NCBI GenBank assembly: GCA_965248805.1
Contig: CBDFKJ010000007.1
Coordinates: 248,001 to 312,000, forward strand
DNA: 64,000 nucleotides
DNA from: CBDFKJ01 sp965248805
GTDB taxonomy: Bacteria; Pseudomonadota; Alphaproteobacteria; UBA6615
Direction: 5' to 3'
Every line of letters begins with the position of its first letter. Within the stretch, counting starts at the first letter, position 1. A program made the position numbers and the translations under genes. Positions 1 to 8,745 of this stretch are shown piece after piece. The notes beneath the pieces were generated by a model. It worked only from the letters and a program-made list of their open reading frames with translations, was not told the origin of the DNA and made no database searches.

Positions 1-251
1 ATCTGACCGATCTGCAACCACCCTGGCAACGCATCCGCAAGCGCGCCGGCATTGCCGATGTGCGCATTCACGACCTGCGCCACACCTTCGCGTCCGTCGC
101 GGTGGCAGCCGGACAGGGCTTGCCCATGATCGGCAAGATGCTTGGCCACTCCCAGGTCCAGACCACGGCCCGTTATGCCCACCTCGCCGCCGATCCGGTC
201 AAGCGGGCCACGGACGATGTGTCTGCGAGCCTGAAGAGGGCGTTGGGATAA
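1..251 (+). CDS. Tyrosine recombinase (integrase), C-terminal part, cut by the left edge
   Basis: The reading frame is open from the window edge (frame starting at base 3) and ends with TAA at 249-251. It contains the conserved box HDLRHTFAS followed by IGKMLGHSQ and TTARYAHL, which carry the catalytic Arg, the His/Arg-x-x-Arg region and the nucleophilic Tyr of phage-type tyrosine recombinases. The family cuts and rejoins DNA at att sites. A tRNA-derived att-like sequence lies about 590 bp downstream (841-885), which fits an integrase at the right end of an element extending leftwards out of the window. Family assignment is secure; activity cannot be judged because the N-terminal two-thirds is outside. 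Confidence 0.9.
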   Translation, partial: LTDLQPPWQRIRKRAGIADVRIHDLRHTFASVAVAAGQGLPMIGKMLGHSQVQTTARYAHLAADPVKRATDDVSASLKRALG

Positions 252-311
252 AGACACGGCCGGGAGCCCGCTTGCAGCGCGTGGCCAACGCCGAATGACA
301 TGCCGGGCAGT

Positions 312-421
312 CTCACGGATCTCCGCATTCACGATCTCCGACGTTCCTCCGCATCGAATGCCGTCGCCCTCGGCCAGAGTCGGCCCGTGATCGGCAAGCT
401 GCTCGGCCACACCTAGGTGGA
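312..421 (+). pseudogene. Decayed second integrase C-terminal fragment
   Basis: Translation gives RIHDLRRSSAS and then VIGKLLGHT, the same boxes as the gene just upstream. A TAG at 414-416 stands where the family has Gln, directly before VE. The conserved His of the HTF box is lost and the frame has no start. It is a relic of another integrase, suggesting repeated integration at this site. Confidence 0.7.
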
Positions 422-1070
422 GGCCCCAAACAATCGGGGGATTTGGCGGTGTGCTATGCTGGAGCAGTCTGCCATGGCGGCGCGACTCAAACAAAATGGC
501 CTCCGCCAAACCCGGAGCGGTTCAGACACCTAAAGGAGGTTCTGGCTCATCCTGGTTGATGTGTCTGACGTCAGCGCGTATGGGACAGATTGAGGTGATT
601 TCGTAACGGAGGATTTCTGGTTCATCGTCGTGACCGAAGGGAACGAAGATAAGACAGGAATCGATGAGTTAGAGAGACACCGCCGAGCGCCGTCTCCGCA
701 CTATCTCCGTGCGCGAATGGCATGTGGTTGGCACCGCGTGGCGAGATCGTGTTCGAAGTGGCAGCGAATGTCTTAGGACATTCAAAGACATGCCGAATAT
801 GAACGCGAAATCAATAGCTTAGGAAACCGCCTCGAAACGACTCATAACCTGAAGGTCGTTGGTTCAAATCCAACCCCCGCAACCAAATAAAGCTCGTAAC
901 TTCATACAGTTACGGGTTCTTTCTTTTTCACCTTCAAAGCGCGATTAGCGCCGTGGACGCACAGTGGACGCATGAGGGAGCATAATCCTGCACGTTTCTG
1001 CGCGACACCGCGCAGGCCGCCCGACTGAGATCGCGACGTTGGCGGCTCACCCGCCGACCTTGGCCGACGT
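422..1070. other. Gene-poor stretch containing only a tRNA remnant
   Basis: No convincing reading frame is visible on either strand. The stretch contains an isolated AAAGGAGGT at about 532-540 without a gene behind it, and the tRNA 3' half at 841-885. It appears to be junk between the integrase remnants and the autotransporter gene. Confidence 0.5.
841..885 (+). other. 3' half of an initiator tRNA-Met gene; probable att site
   Basis: The 45 bases start in the anticodon loop (CTCATAA, anticodon CAU) and run through the T arm (GGTTCAAATCC) and acceptor strand to an encoded CCA. They match the alphaproteobacterial initiator tRNA layout. The 5' half (D arm, 5' acceptor strand) is absent, and the bases before the loop (CGAAACGA) cannot pair with the CCTGA that follows it. 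A 3' tRNA half starting in the anticodon loop is the usual scar of a tyrosine-integrase element. With this orientation the intact tRNA should lie to the left, outside the window. Orientation and function are inferred. Confidence 0.8.
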
Positions 1071-4000
1071 TCAGAACCGCATCTGGCCGCGCAGCATGAC
1101 GCCGTGCTCCGCGGCGGCGTCGTTGGCCGGCTCACGGCGCTCGCCCTCGAGGCTGAGGTTGAGCGATGACCCGATCTCGAAGCGGCTGCCGATCCGGTAG
1201 CGTTGTGACCCTTCGCCCGCCAGCGAGAACCCGCCATAGGGTGTCAGCAGCCCGTGCCCGCCGAGCGCGCCGAAGCCATAGCCGAGCTCGCTGTCCAGCC
1301 GCATCTGCGGGACGTTGTCATTGGCCGCCCCATCGTCGCTCTCCAGTTCGGCGACGTCCTGATCCCATAGCCGGTCCACCCCGCTCGATATCTCGCCCCA
1401 GGTCGGGAAGAGGCTGAACGACAGTCCCCGCCCTTCGGTGCCCGGGTCGAGGCGGAGCGAGCCGCCAAGACCCCATTCCCGGTAATCGCTCTGCCCCGCC
1501 AGCACCCGGCCGTTGCCCTCGATCGTCAGGCCCGCGGCCGGGTCTCGATAACGCAAGCTTCCGCCGATCTCGATGCCGGTGCCGGTGATCCCGTCGCCCC
1601 CGTCATGGCGCAGGCCCAGCTCCAGGGACGGCGTCAGGGAGGAGCCCGAGGCCAGCGCCTGCTCGTGGCTACCCTCCAGCGCCAGCCGCAGACGGTTGGC
1701 GTTCACCGTCTGCTTCTCGATCAGGTCGTCGTTGCCCGCGATCTCGACCCGCGCAACCGTCGCCTCGCCCTTGAGACGCAGGTTCGTCGTGCCGCCCTCG
1801 ATCAACGACCCGTCGGTCATCAAAGGCCCGCTCGCGCCCAGTGCCGCGGTCTTGAGCGTCGTATCGCTGCGCTTTACGGGGTTGCCGGGATCGATGCGAC
1901 GCACCTGCTCGTCGTCGATCTCGATCTCGCCCCGGCCGTAGCCCACCGTCGCCCAGAGGCCAAGACCCTGCGGCGACGACCAGCCGAGATAGGGATGCAC
2001 GCTGGTCATCCGGCTCTGATATTCGCCGCTCACCGGCGTCGGACTGGTCGTGTCGGTATAGTCGAACGCGCCGATCGAGCGCGACAGCGCGAGCCCGGTC
2101 AGGAGATCGTCGCGCGGGCAACCGTCGATGCCGAGCTGACCGGTCAGCACTGTGCCGTCCCAGGCGAAGGCCGAATCCGTGTTCTCGAGCGCCTGCCGCT
2201 CGCCCCGGCCCCACACCACCGGCCCGCCGCCCGCCCTGTCACCGCTCGCCGCCGCGAGCGGCAGCCGGAAGGACGAGCCCGCCAGCACATCGTCGAGGGT
2301 GAGCGTGCCGTCCTCGATCGCCTGCGCGTTCGATCGCAGCGTGTCATGGAGTGTCGATCCTCCGGCCAAGCTATAGGCGGCCGCCGGTTTGCTGCACGGA
2401 TCGTCCATGCGCGCGCCGATCGCCCGGTTGGCGGTATCGGCGACGGTTAGCACGTGCTTGGAGAGAATCTCGGCGTTGAGGCGCCGGAAGCGCGCCGAAA
2501 GCTCCGCCGCCCGGCTCACCGCAATGGTGTAGGTCTTGGTCGTGCCGTCCTGGGCCGTCACTTCGACGGCGATGTCGGTGGGTTCGTCCTCGGTCAGGAC
2601 GATCTCGTCGCTGGCGCTGCCGCTGGCAACGTCTGCGTCGTTGACCGTCACCGTCGCGCTGTTATGAGCCGCGGTCGGCGTCACCGTCACGCCAGTCACA
2701 TCGTTTGCCACAGTGACCGTGTAGTTCAAGGTATCCGCATCGAAGTTCAGGGTTCCTGCAGAGATGGTCAGTGCCGACAGTTTCGCGTTGCTGCTCGCCG
2801 TCCGAGTCACCCTGAAGGTGTAGGTCCCGATGGTCGTGCGGTCCTCGGCCGTTACGACGACTTGAATGTCGGTATCCCCGCCCTCGGTCAGAGGGATCTC
2901 GTCGCTGGCGTTGCCGCTGGCCACGTCCGTGCCGTTGACCGTCACCGTCGCGTCGTTGTCGTCCGCGGTCGGCGTCACCGTCACGCCGGTCACATCGTTT
3001 GCCACAGTGACCGTGTAGTTCAAGGTATCCGCGTCGAAGTTCAGGGTCCCTGCAGAGATGCTCAGCGTCGACAGCTTCGCGTTGTCCGTGACATCCGTCA
3101 CATTAATGGACATTTCGGCCGCCGACGCGCTGTCGGCTGCGCCGTCGAAAACCTTGAAGTCGAACGTTACCGAGACGGTGGTGTCGATCGGCGGGTTGTA
3201 CTTCAGATCACCATCCGTGAGCTGTTTCGCCGTCACCCCCACGGGATTGGCGTCACTGGCGGTGGCGATGTCCGTGCCTTCGAGCGACAGCGTCCCCTGG
3301 GCCGGCACCGAGGTGATCTTCACGCCGTCCAGCGAGTCACCGGTGTCGGCGTCCGAGAAACCGAAGTCGGCCACTGTAAAGGTGAGCGTCTTGTTATCTT
3401 CCGTGGACACCGTACTGGCAGAAGCCGTGGGGGGGCTGTTTGTCCCGTTGACCTTCATTCTGAACCTGGTACCATGAGTTTGCCAAGTTCCTCCCCCCGT
3501 GGCCTGCCAACGATTATTTTTAATATCCCAGCCCGAAAATTCGCCCGTATCTACTCCGGGATCTTCAGTATTGCTGAGTCGAGGGCGGGTGCTGCCGCCG
3601 CTAAATATCATATACACCCAATAGTCGGTGGCGTCGCTCAGATGGCAACCGTTGCTGTCAACGCTGAACTTCTGGAGCCCTGTTCCCACGGTGGCTGGAC
3701 TTACTAAGGTGCAAAGCGCACCACTGGCCGGCACTTCGTCGCTCCCTGAGGAATTGGGATTGATAGTTACCGTCAGGGTTCCACCAACGGGTGCACGCTT
3801 TAGGTTTACTTCGATGCTAGTCAGATCGTAGCCGGCTGTATCCGTGCCCGTTGTGAACCTCTGAGCGTGCGCTAGATTACCTAAGGTGTTGGCGAAATCT
3901 CCGTCATGTTGCGATTTACCCGCGGTACTCACGTACGTGACTCCGTGGCCCGCCTGCGCCGGCGCTGCGAAGCCGAGCGGCAGCGCGGCGGCGGCGAGGA

Positions 4001-4118
4001 CTGCGCCGATGAATGTCAGTCTCGGGAAAGGTCTCACGGAAAATGTCCCCCTGCACGCGCCTGTTCGACGCAACGCCGGGCTACTTGCGATTTCAGCTTC
4101 GATAATGTCAGTACGCAC
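1071..4118 (-). CDS. Large autotransporter-like outer-membrane protein with cadherin-like repeats
   Basis: The 1015-residue protein has a long N-terminus whose hydrophobic signal ends near residue 56 (cleavage after AQA). A passenger follows with an Ig/cadherin-like stretch (about 220-345) and two near-identical cadherin-like beta-sandwich repeats starting near residues 345 and 444 (both with SAGTLNFDADTLNYTV). From about residue 540 the sequence turns into alternating beta strands and ends in Phe (GQMRF), as outer-membrane barrels do. I infer a surface-exposed adhesin or binding protein secreted through its own C-terminal barrel. The start at 4118 gives an unusually long region before the signal; a later start is possible. 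It stands alone and is transcribed toward the att remnant. Confidence 0.75.
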   Translation of the reverse strand: MRTDIIEAEIASSPALRRTGACRGTFSVRPFPRLTFIGAVLAAAALPLGFAAPAQAGHGVTYVSTAGKSQHDGDFANTLGNLAHAQRFTTGTDTAGYDLTSIEVNLKRAPVGGTLTVTINPNSSGSDEVPASGALCTLVSPATVGTGLQKFSVDSNGCHLSDATDYWVYMIFSGGSTRPRLSNTEDPGVDTGEFSGWDIKNNRWQATGGGTWQTHGTRFRMKVNGTNSPPTASASTVSTEDNKTLTFTVADFGFSDADTGDSLDGVKITSVPAQGTLSLEGTDIATASDANPVGVTAKQLTDGDLKYNPPIDTTVSVTFDFKVFDGAADSASAAEMSINVTDVTDNAKLSTLSISAGTLNFDADTLNYTVTVANDVTGVTVTPTADDNDATVTVNGTDVASGNASDEIPLTEGGDTDIQVVVTAEDRTTIGTYTFRVTRTASSNAKLSALTISAGTLNFDADTLNYTVTVANDVTGVTVTPTAAHNSATVTVNDADVASGSASDEIVLTEDEPTDIAVEVTAQDGTTKTYTIAVSRAAELSARFRRLNAEILSKHVLTVADTANRAIGARMDDPCSKPAAAYSLAGGSTLHDTLRSNAQAIEDGTLTLDDVLAGSSFRLPLAAASGDRAGGGPVVWGRGERQALENTDSAFAWDGTVLTGQLGIDGCPRDDLLTGLALSRSIGAFDYTDTTSPTPVSGEYQSRMTSVHPYLGWSSPQGLGLWATVGYGRGEIEIDDEQVRRIDPGNPVKRSDTTLKTAALGASGPLMTDGSLIEGGTTNLRLKGEATVARVEIAGNDDLIEKQTVNANRLRLALEGSHEQALASGSSLTPSLELGLRHDGGDGITGTGIEIGGSLRYRDPAAGLTIEGNGRVLAGQSDYREWGLGGSLRLDPGTEGRGLSFSLFPTWGEISSGVDRLWDQDVAELESDDGAANDNVPQMRLDSELGYGFGALGGHGLLTPYGGFSLAGEGSQRYRIGSRFEIGSSLNLSLEGERREPANDAAAEHGVMLRGQMRF
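2632..3083 (-). repeat. Direct repeat inside the autotransporter gene (2632-2790 and 2926-3083)
   Basis: The two segments of about 158 bp differ at only a small number of bases and encode the two cadherin-like repeats. They share runs such as GTTTGCCACAGTGACC. Such near-identity implies recent tandem duplication or gene conversion and could allow repeat-number change by recombination. Confidence 0.8.
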
Positions 4119-4347
4119 GATTTATGTTCGTCTGCTTGCGGTCAAGCTATACCCTTCGCTGGCCGCGGGCCCCGCTGACGGCCTTCGGCTGGTGATGGTA
4201 CCAGGGGGCGCACCCTTTCGATCTCGAAGCGGCCGGCGAATGACGCGATACCGACGCTCAGACGCCGGGATTCAGTGTTCGTGGTCGGACTTCACTAGCC
4301 GCCCGCCGGCGGCGAAGACGATCACGTCGTCGACGCGCCGGCCCCTG

Positions 4348-4584
4348 TCACGAGCGCACGCCCTCATACACCGCCGCACACTGCATCGGCGGCATGACCG
4401 AACTGCGGCATTCGCCCCGCTCGGCAAGCGTCCATCGGATGTCCGGCAGCCCCGCCCGAGAGCCGAAGACCCGCATCAAACTCTCGACTCGATAGCGGCC
4501 ACGCCGACCGCACGGCTCGCAGACCACGGTGAGCGTCGCCCGCGCGTCCAGATCGCATAACCGCACCGCGCCGCAGCCGGCCAC
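4348..4584 (-). CDS. Small cysteine-containing protein, possible zinc ribbon
   Basis: The minus-strand frame ending at 4348 reads LCDLDARATLTVVCEPCGRRG and, further on, a Cys-containing C-terminus ending CAAVYEGVRS. The CxxC pair with downstream Cys residues suggests a metal-binding ribbon. There is no ATG; the GTG at 4584 is my best guess for the start, giving 78 residues. I do not recognise the family, but composition and codon pattern look genuine. The rest of 4119-4758 holds no other supportable gene. Confidence 0.45.
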   Translation of the reverse strand: MAGCGAVRLCDLDARATLTVVCEPCGRRGRYRVESLMRVFGSRAGLPDIRWTLAERGECRSSVMPPMQCAAVYEGVRS

Positions 4585-4758
4585 GAGCTGTCTCAGCGGC
4601 CAGTTGCAATCGGAGTCAGGAATTTTCGCCCTCCTGATGTTCTCGTATTGTTCTCCTGTGTGATTCACCCTATAGTGCCCCGCTTCGATCGTCGACTCGG
4701 GGCCTGGGGGCACGCCTGAGACCACCGTGCGGCGCTCGCGGCCAAGGAGGACGGCACA

Positions 4759-6693
4759 ATGCCGAACACGGCAATCGATACGACAACGACTATGGACGGT
4801 GGCTCGGCGGTCGCCGCGAGGGCGCATCACAAGATCCGCTCGATGGCGGTCTCGGGCGGCTTTCTCGAGGGCGCCCGGCTCGACTTCGCGGACGGGCTGA
4901 ACTGCATCATCGGCGGGCGCGGCACCGGCAAGACCACGGTGCTCGAGTTCATGCGCTACGTGCTGGGTCCGATGCCGGACGGGACCGAGGGCAAACCACG
5001 GACCAGGGCGATCGAGGGACTGATCCGGGGCAATCTCGGCAGCGGCGTCATCGGGCTCGATGTCGAGACCAAGCACGGCACCCGCTATCGGGCCGAGCGG
5101 CCCTGGGACGATGCGGTCCAGGTGCTAGAAGCGGGTGGCACGCCGGTCGCGGTCTCGCTCGACCGCGATCTGGTGTTCAAGGCCGACATTTACAGTCAGA
5201 ACGAGATCGAGGAGATCGCCACCACGCCCAGCTTCCAGCTGGCGCTGATCGATACGTTCGAGGAGGAAGCGATCCGCGAGACCGGCACCGGGATCGCCAG
5301 GTTCGAACGCGCCATCGAGGAGAGCGCCATGGACCTGCGCGCCCTCGAGCGCGACATCGGCGAAATCGAGGAGGTAGTCCCGGAGGTCGAGGTCGTCGCC
5401 AAGCGGCTCGAGGAGCTGCAGGCGGTTGACGGCCCCGAGGCCGAGGCGATCAACGCGGCGCACGAGCACAAGGCGCTGCGCACCCGCGAAGCGCAGGCGC
5501 TCGCCGATCTTCGCGCGGCGGTCGAGGATGCGGCGGACGAATTCGAGCGCCGCGCTGGCGCCGTGGCGGAAGCCTGTTCGGGCGCGCTCGGCGAAGGGCT
5601 CGCCGAAGGCCCCAACGGCGCGCTCTTCAAGGAGGCCGCCGATCTCGCGAACGCGTTCACGAACGCCATCCGCGAGGCGGCGTCGGGCATCCGCTCGCGC
5701 GCGACGGAGACCACCGATTCCCTGGATGCGGTGGGGGTCGAGCTTGGCCGTGCACACGCGGTTCAGGAGAAGCGATATCGTGCGCTCATCGCGCGTTCTG
5801 CGGAGGAGCAGGAGCGCGCGTCGGAGCGGGCGAAGCTGCAGCAGCGCCATCTCGAGCTCACCCGCGCCCGCGGCACGCTCGAGGGGCTGGTGAAGAAGCG
5901 CAGCGAGCGCGCCGCCGCGCACCGCAAAATGACCGCGCGGCTCTCGGAGCTGCGCGATCAGCGTTTTGCCATGCGGCGCTCGATCGCCGAGCGGTTGAGC
6001 GCGCAGCTCGCGCCCGCCATCCGGGTTTCGATCGCCCAGGCCGGCGACCGCGCAGCCTATGAGCGGTACTTGCGGGACGCGCTCAGGGGCTCGGGCACCA
6101 AGTACTCGCAAATCGTCGCCCAGATCGTCGGCCGTCTGGCGCCCGAGGAACTCTCCTCGATCGTACGCACCCGCAACGCGGAGCGACTCTCGGAGCACGC
6201 CGCCATCGGGATGGAACAGGCCGGGCGCGTGATCGAGCATCTCCGGGACGAGGGACGTGCGGCCAGGCTCGAGACGGTGGAACTCGCCGACGAGCCCCTC
6301 ATCGAACTCAAGGACGGCGAGGACTACAAGGGCGCAGCCGATCTCTCCACCGGCCAGCGCTGCACAGTGATCCTGCCGATCCTGCTGCTCGAGAGCGCGC
6401 GGCCGCTGCTGATCGACCAGCCCGAGGACAATCTCGACAACGCCTTCGTCTACGAGACCGTGGTCAGGAGCCTGCGCGAGGCCAAGGGCGGCCGCCAGCT
6501 GATCTTCGTCACCCACAACCCTAACATCCCGGTGCTGGGGGAGGCCGAGCGCGTGTTCGTGTTCGAATCCGACGGAAGGCGCGGCAGCGTGGCCCGCGTG
6601 GGTCCGGTGGACGAGGTCAAGGGCGAGATCGAGCATCTGCTGGAGGGCGGCGCCGAGGCCTTCAAGCTGAGGATGCAGAGATACGGCCATTGA
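4759..6693 (+). CDS. SMC/RecF-type ATPase, first gene of a three-gene signalling module
   Basis: This 644-residue protein has an ABC-type ATP-binding head split by a helical middle. Walker A is GGRGTGKT at 52-59, the signature-like STGQR lies near 530, Walker B LLIDQPEDN near 550 and the switch His in VTHNPNIP near 586. Residues about 180-430 are rich in Glu, Arg, Ala and Leu and should form a coiled coil. The PEDNLDN and THNPN segments are typical of AAA ATPases found in DNA-repair and anti-phage modules. A strong ribosome site (AAGGAGG, 4743-4749) supports the ATG at 4759. The next gene starts 8 bp after the stop, so the genes are probably co-transcribed. The effector activity is unknown: I see no nuclease or TOPRIM domain. 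Confidence 0.85.
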   Translation: MPNTAIDTTTTMDGGSAVAARAHHKIRSMAVSGGFLEGARLDFADGLNCIIGGRGTGKTTVLEFMRYVLGPMPDGTEGKPRTRAIEGLIRGNLGSGVIGLDVETKHGTRYRAERPWDDAVQVLEAGGTPVAVSLDRDLVFKADIYSQNEIEEIATTPSFQLALIDTFEEEAIRETGTGIARFERAIEESAMDLRALERDIGEIEEVVPEVEVVAKRLEELQAVDGPEAEAINAAHEHKALRTREAQALADLRAAVEDAADEFERRAGAVAEACSGALGEGLAEGPNGALFKEAADLANAFTNAIREAASGIRSRATETTDSLDAVGVELGRAHAVQEKRYRALIARSAEEQERASERAKLQQRHLELTRARGTLEGLVKKRSERAAAHRKMTARLSELRDQRFAMRRSIAERLSAQLAPAIRVSIAQAGDRAAYERYLRDALRGSGTKYSQIVAQIVGRLAPEELSSIVRTRNAERLSEHAAIGMEQAGRVIEHLRDEGRAARLETVELADEPLIELKDGEDYKGAADLSTGQRCTVILPILLLESARPLLIDQPEDNLDNAFVYETVVRSLREAKGGRQLIFVTHNPNIPVLGEAERVFVFESDGRRGSVARVGPVDEVKGEIEHLLEGGAEAFKLRMQRYGH

Positions 6694-6700
6694 GGGAAGC

Positions 6701-7825
6701 ATGATGGCGGACGCGGCACGGACGCTGCTCGACGATCTCGATTCCGACGACTGGAGCACGGTACGCGACGCGGTCGAGACCGCCTCTGACCGGCTACGCC
6801 GGCGCCGCGTCGACGGCGCGTTGGCCGAGGCTATCGCCGATCGCCTCCACGGTCTCGCCGCCCATCCCAAATGGGAGGTCCGCAAGGCGGTGGCGCACGC
6901 GTTCCTCTATCTCCGTCACGGGCGCTTTCATGGCGCCATCGCCCGCATCATCGACGACGACAATATCTGGGTGCGCGAGGCCGCGGAGCGGACTTTCCAG
7001 CGGCGCACCGAGCTCACCCGGGCGGACCTGCAGGGCGCCAGACGAAGCGACCGGACGCTGGCGATGCTGAACGGGCTGGAGGCGCGCTACGGGTCGCGGG
7101 CGCGTCTGGCGGCGCTCCGGCTCGCCGACCGGTTGGACGCGACCTTCGTGCGCATGGCCTATCACGAGATGATCCGGCTCATCTCCCCGCTCGATGCCGA
7201 GTTGATCAATCTGGCTCGCGAACTCGCCGAGGCACCGGGGGCGAGCCGCGAGAGCCGGGACCGCCTCGAGCGCGCTCAGCGCCGCGTGCGTCTGATGACC
7301 GAGTTCCTCGACAGTCTGCGCGAGTTCAGCACCGAGGTGCGCGGTCCCTATACCAGCGAGGCGCTGCTGCCGCTGGCGCGGGAGGCCGAGGAGGTGGCGC
7401 TCGACGACCTCGAGCCGCCGGTCGAGCCGCCGGCGATTCATGTGGCCATCGATCCCGAGCTCCGCATCGAGGCCAACCGCTCGCGGCTCCTGCAGGCGCT
7501 CATCAACATCGTTGTGAACGCGGTCGAGGCCTGTGACGATCTCGACCGGCCGGGGCGCATCGAGGTGAGCGCCGAGCGCCGGCTCGATAGCCATGTCGCC
7601 CTCAGCATCGCCGACAACGGCCGCGGGATGGATGAAGAGGCGGTCGAGGAGTGCACCCAGCTCTACAGCACGGGCAGGCGCGAGGGCATGGGGTTCGGCC
7701 TGCCGCTCGCGAAGAAGATCGTCGAAATCGACCATCACGGCACGCTCGCCATCGAAAGCGCCAAGGGCGAGGGCACCACGGTGACGATGGTGTTGCCCGT
7801 CGAGCAGCGGGATGCGGAGGCCTAG
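6701..7825 (+). CDS. Soluble sensor histidine kinase with N-terminal HEAT-like repeats
   Basis: The 374-residue protein has no membrane segment or signal. Residues about 15-100 form helical repeats (HPKWEVRKAVAHAF, IIDDDNIWVREAAE) like HEAT/armadillo units. An H-box-like AYHEMIRLISPL puts a candidate phospho-acceptor at His155. A complete HATPase_c domain follows, with the N-box around Asn273 (INIVVNAVEA), G1 IADNGRGMDE and G2 GMGFGLPLAKKIV. It is therefore a cytosolic kinase, likely sensing a partner protein rather than an external ligand. It sits between the ATPase and a response regulator whose start follows its stop by 4 bp. The H-box spacing is atypical, so the phosphorylated residue is inferred. 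Confidence 0.85.
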   Translation: MMADAARTLLDDLDSDDWSTVRDAVETASDRLRRRRVDGALAEAIADRLHGLAAHPKWEVRKAVAHAFLYLRHGRFHGAIARIIDDDNIWVREAAERTFQRRTELTRADLQGARRSDRTLAMLNGLEARYGSRARLAALRLADRLDATFVRMAYHEMIRLISPLDAELINLARELAEAPGASRESRDRLERAQRRVRLMTEFLDSLREFSTEVRGPYTSEALLPLAREAEEVALDDLEPPVEPPAIHVAIDPELRIEANRSRLLQALINIVVNAVEACDDLDRPGRIEVSAERRLDSHVALSIADNGRGMDEEAVEECTQLYSTGRREGMGFGLPLAKKIVEIDHHGTLAIESAKGEGTTVTMVLPVEQRDAEA

Positions 7826-7829
7826 ACCA

Positions 7830-8606
7830 ATGGCGTGCGGTCATGCGGCCTTGATCGTCGAGGACGAGCCGCAGATGGCGGCCGCGCTGTGCGATCTGGT
7901 GGACTCCTTCGGTCACGATCCTCGCCACGCGGCGACCGGAGCCGATGCGGTCGAGATCCTGAATGAAGGCGGTCTCTGCTATGTGCTGCTGGATCTGCAG
8001 ATTCCGGCTCACGAGGGATCGCTGCAGCCGCGGGTGGAGGTTGGCAAGTCGCTGCTGCTGGAAATCCGCCGACGCTATCCGGGCCGCGTCGCGGGCGCCG
8101 CGCACGACATCCATCTCCTGCCGGTGCTGGTGGTGAGCGGCCAGGCCAAGGACCACGAGGACGTGGTGCGGGCCCTGCAGGAGGGCGGAGACGACTTCGT
8201 GCGCAAACCGCTGAGCCTCGACGACCGCGACCTCAGCACCAAGATCCGGGAATGCCTGAAGCGCAGCGGCCGGTCCGATCACGGCGCGTGCGATGCGGCG
8301 ACCGCGTCGGCCGCCCATGCCACGGACCGCGGCGGCGCCGACGCCGCGTTCTGGCACTCGCGGGATTATGGCCACGTGATCCTGAACGATGAGATGTTTC
8401 TCTTCACCGGCTTCATTCAACGCGAGGTCATCCGCCTCCTTCACGACGCGGCGAACAGGAGCGATCCTTGGCAGTTCGGGAAGACCGTGCTCCACGAGGC
8501 CGGCTCGACCAACGCAAAGATGATCAACCTGTTCAGGGGTCATCCTTGCTGGGGCACGCTGATCGAATCCAACAGGCGCGGGCTCTACCGTCTAAGAACT
8601 GCGTAG
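7830..8606 (+). CDS. Response regulator with unrecognised C-terminal output domain
   Basis: The N-terminal half is a receiver domain: acidic pocket VEDE near residues 10-13, phospho-acceptor Asp55 in LLDLQIP, and the conserved Lys in VRKPLSL. It has an insertion around residues 60-90 (EGSLQPRVEVGK and RVAGAAHD). The C-terminal part, from about 180, ends in a pattern like GKTVLHEAGS, INLFRGHPCWGTLIES and RGLYRL, which looks like a winged-helix or replication-type fold but matches no output family I can name. I chose ATG 7830 over 7812 because GGAGG (7816-7820) is then correctly spaced. It is the obvious partner of the kinase upstream. Confidence 0.8.
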   Translation: MACGHAALIVEDEPQMAAALCDLVDSFGHDPRHAATGADAVEILNEGGLCYVLLDLQIPAHEGSLQPRVEVGKSLLLEIRRRYPGRVAGAAHDIHLLPVLVVSGQAKDHEDVVRALQEGGDDFVRKPLSLDDRDLSTKIRECLKRSGRSDHGACDAATASAAHATDRGGADAAFWHSRDYGHVILNDEMFLFTGFIQREVIRLLHDAANRSDPWQFGKTVLHEAGSTNAKMINLFRGHPCWGTLIESNRRGLYRLRTA

Positions 8607-8745
8607 GACTGCGCAATCCGACCCGTCAGCGACCCGTCGCCGACCCGCCACACAACCCTCACCAACCCGTCGATGAGCCTGCCGACAGGCCGCTGATCGA
8701 GCGTCATCCTTCTCCGCAGCTTGAACGAGAGCGGTGGAGGAAAGG

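Noticed and set aside
841..885. Functional tRNA gene
   Set aside because: The 5' half is absent and the bases before the anticodon loop cannot pair with the 3' stem.
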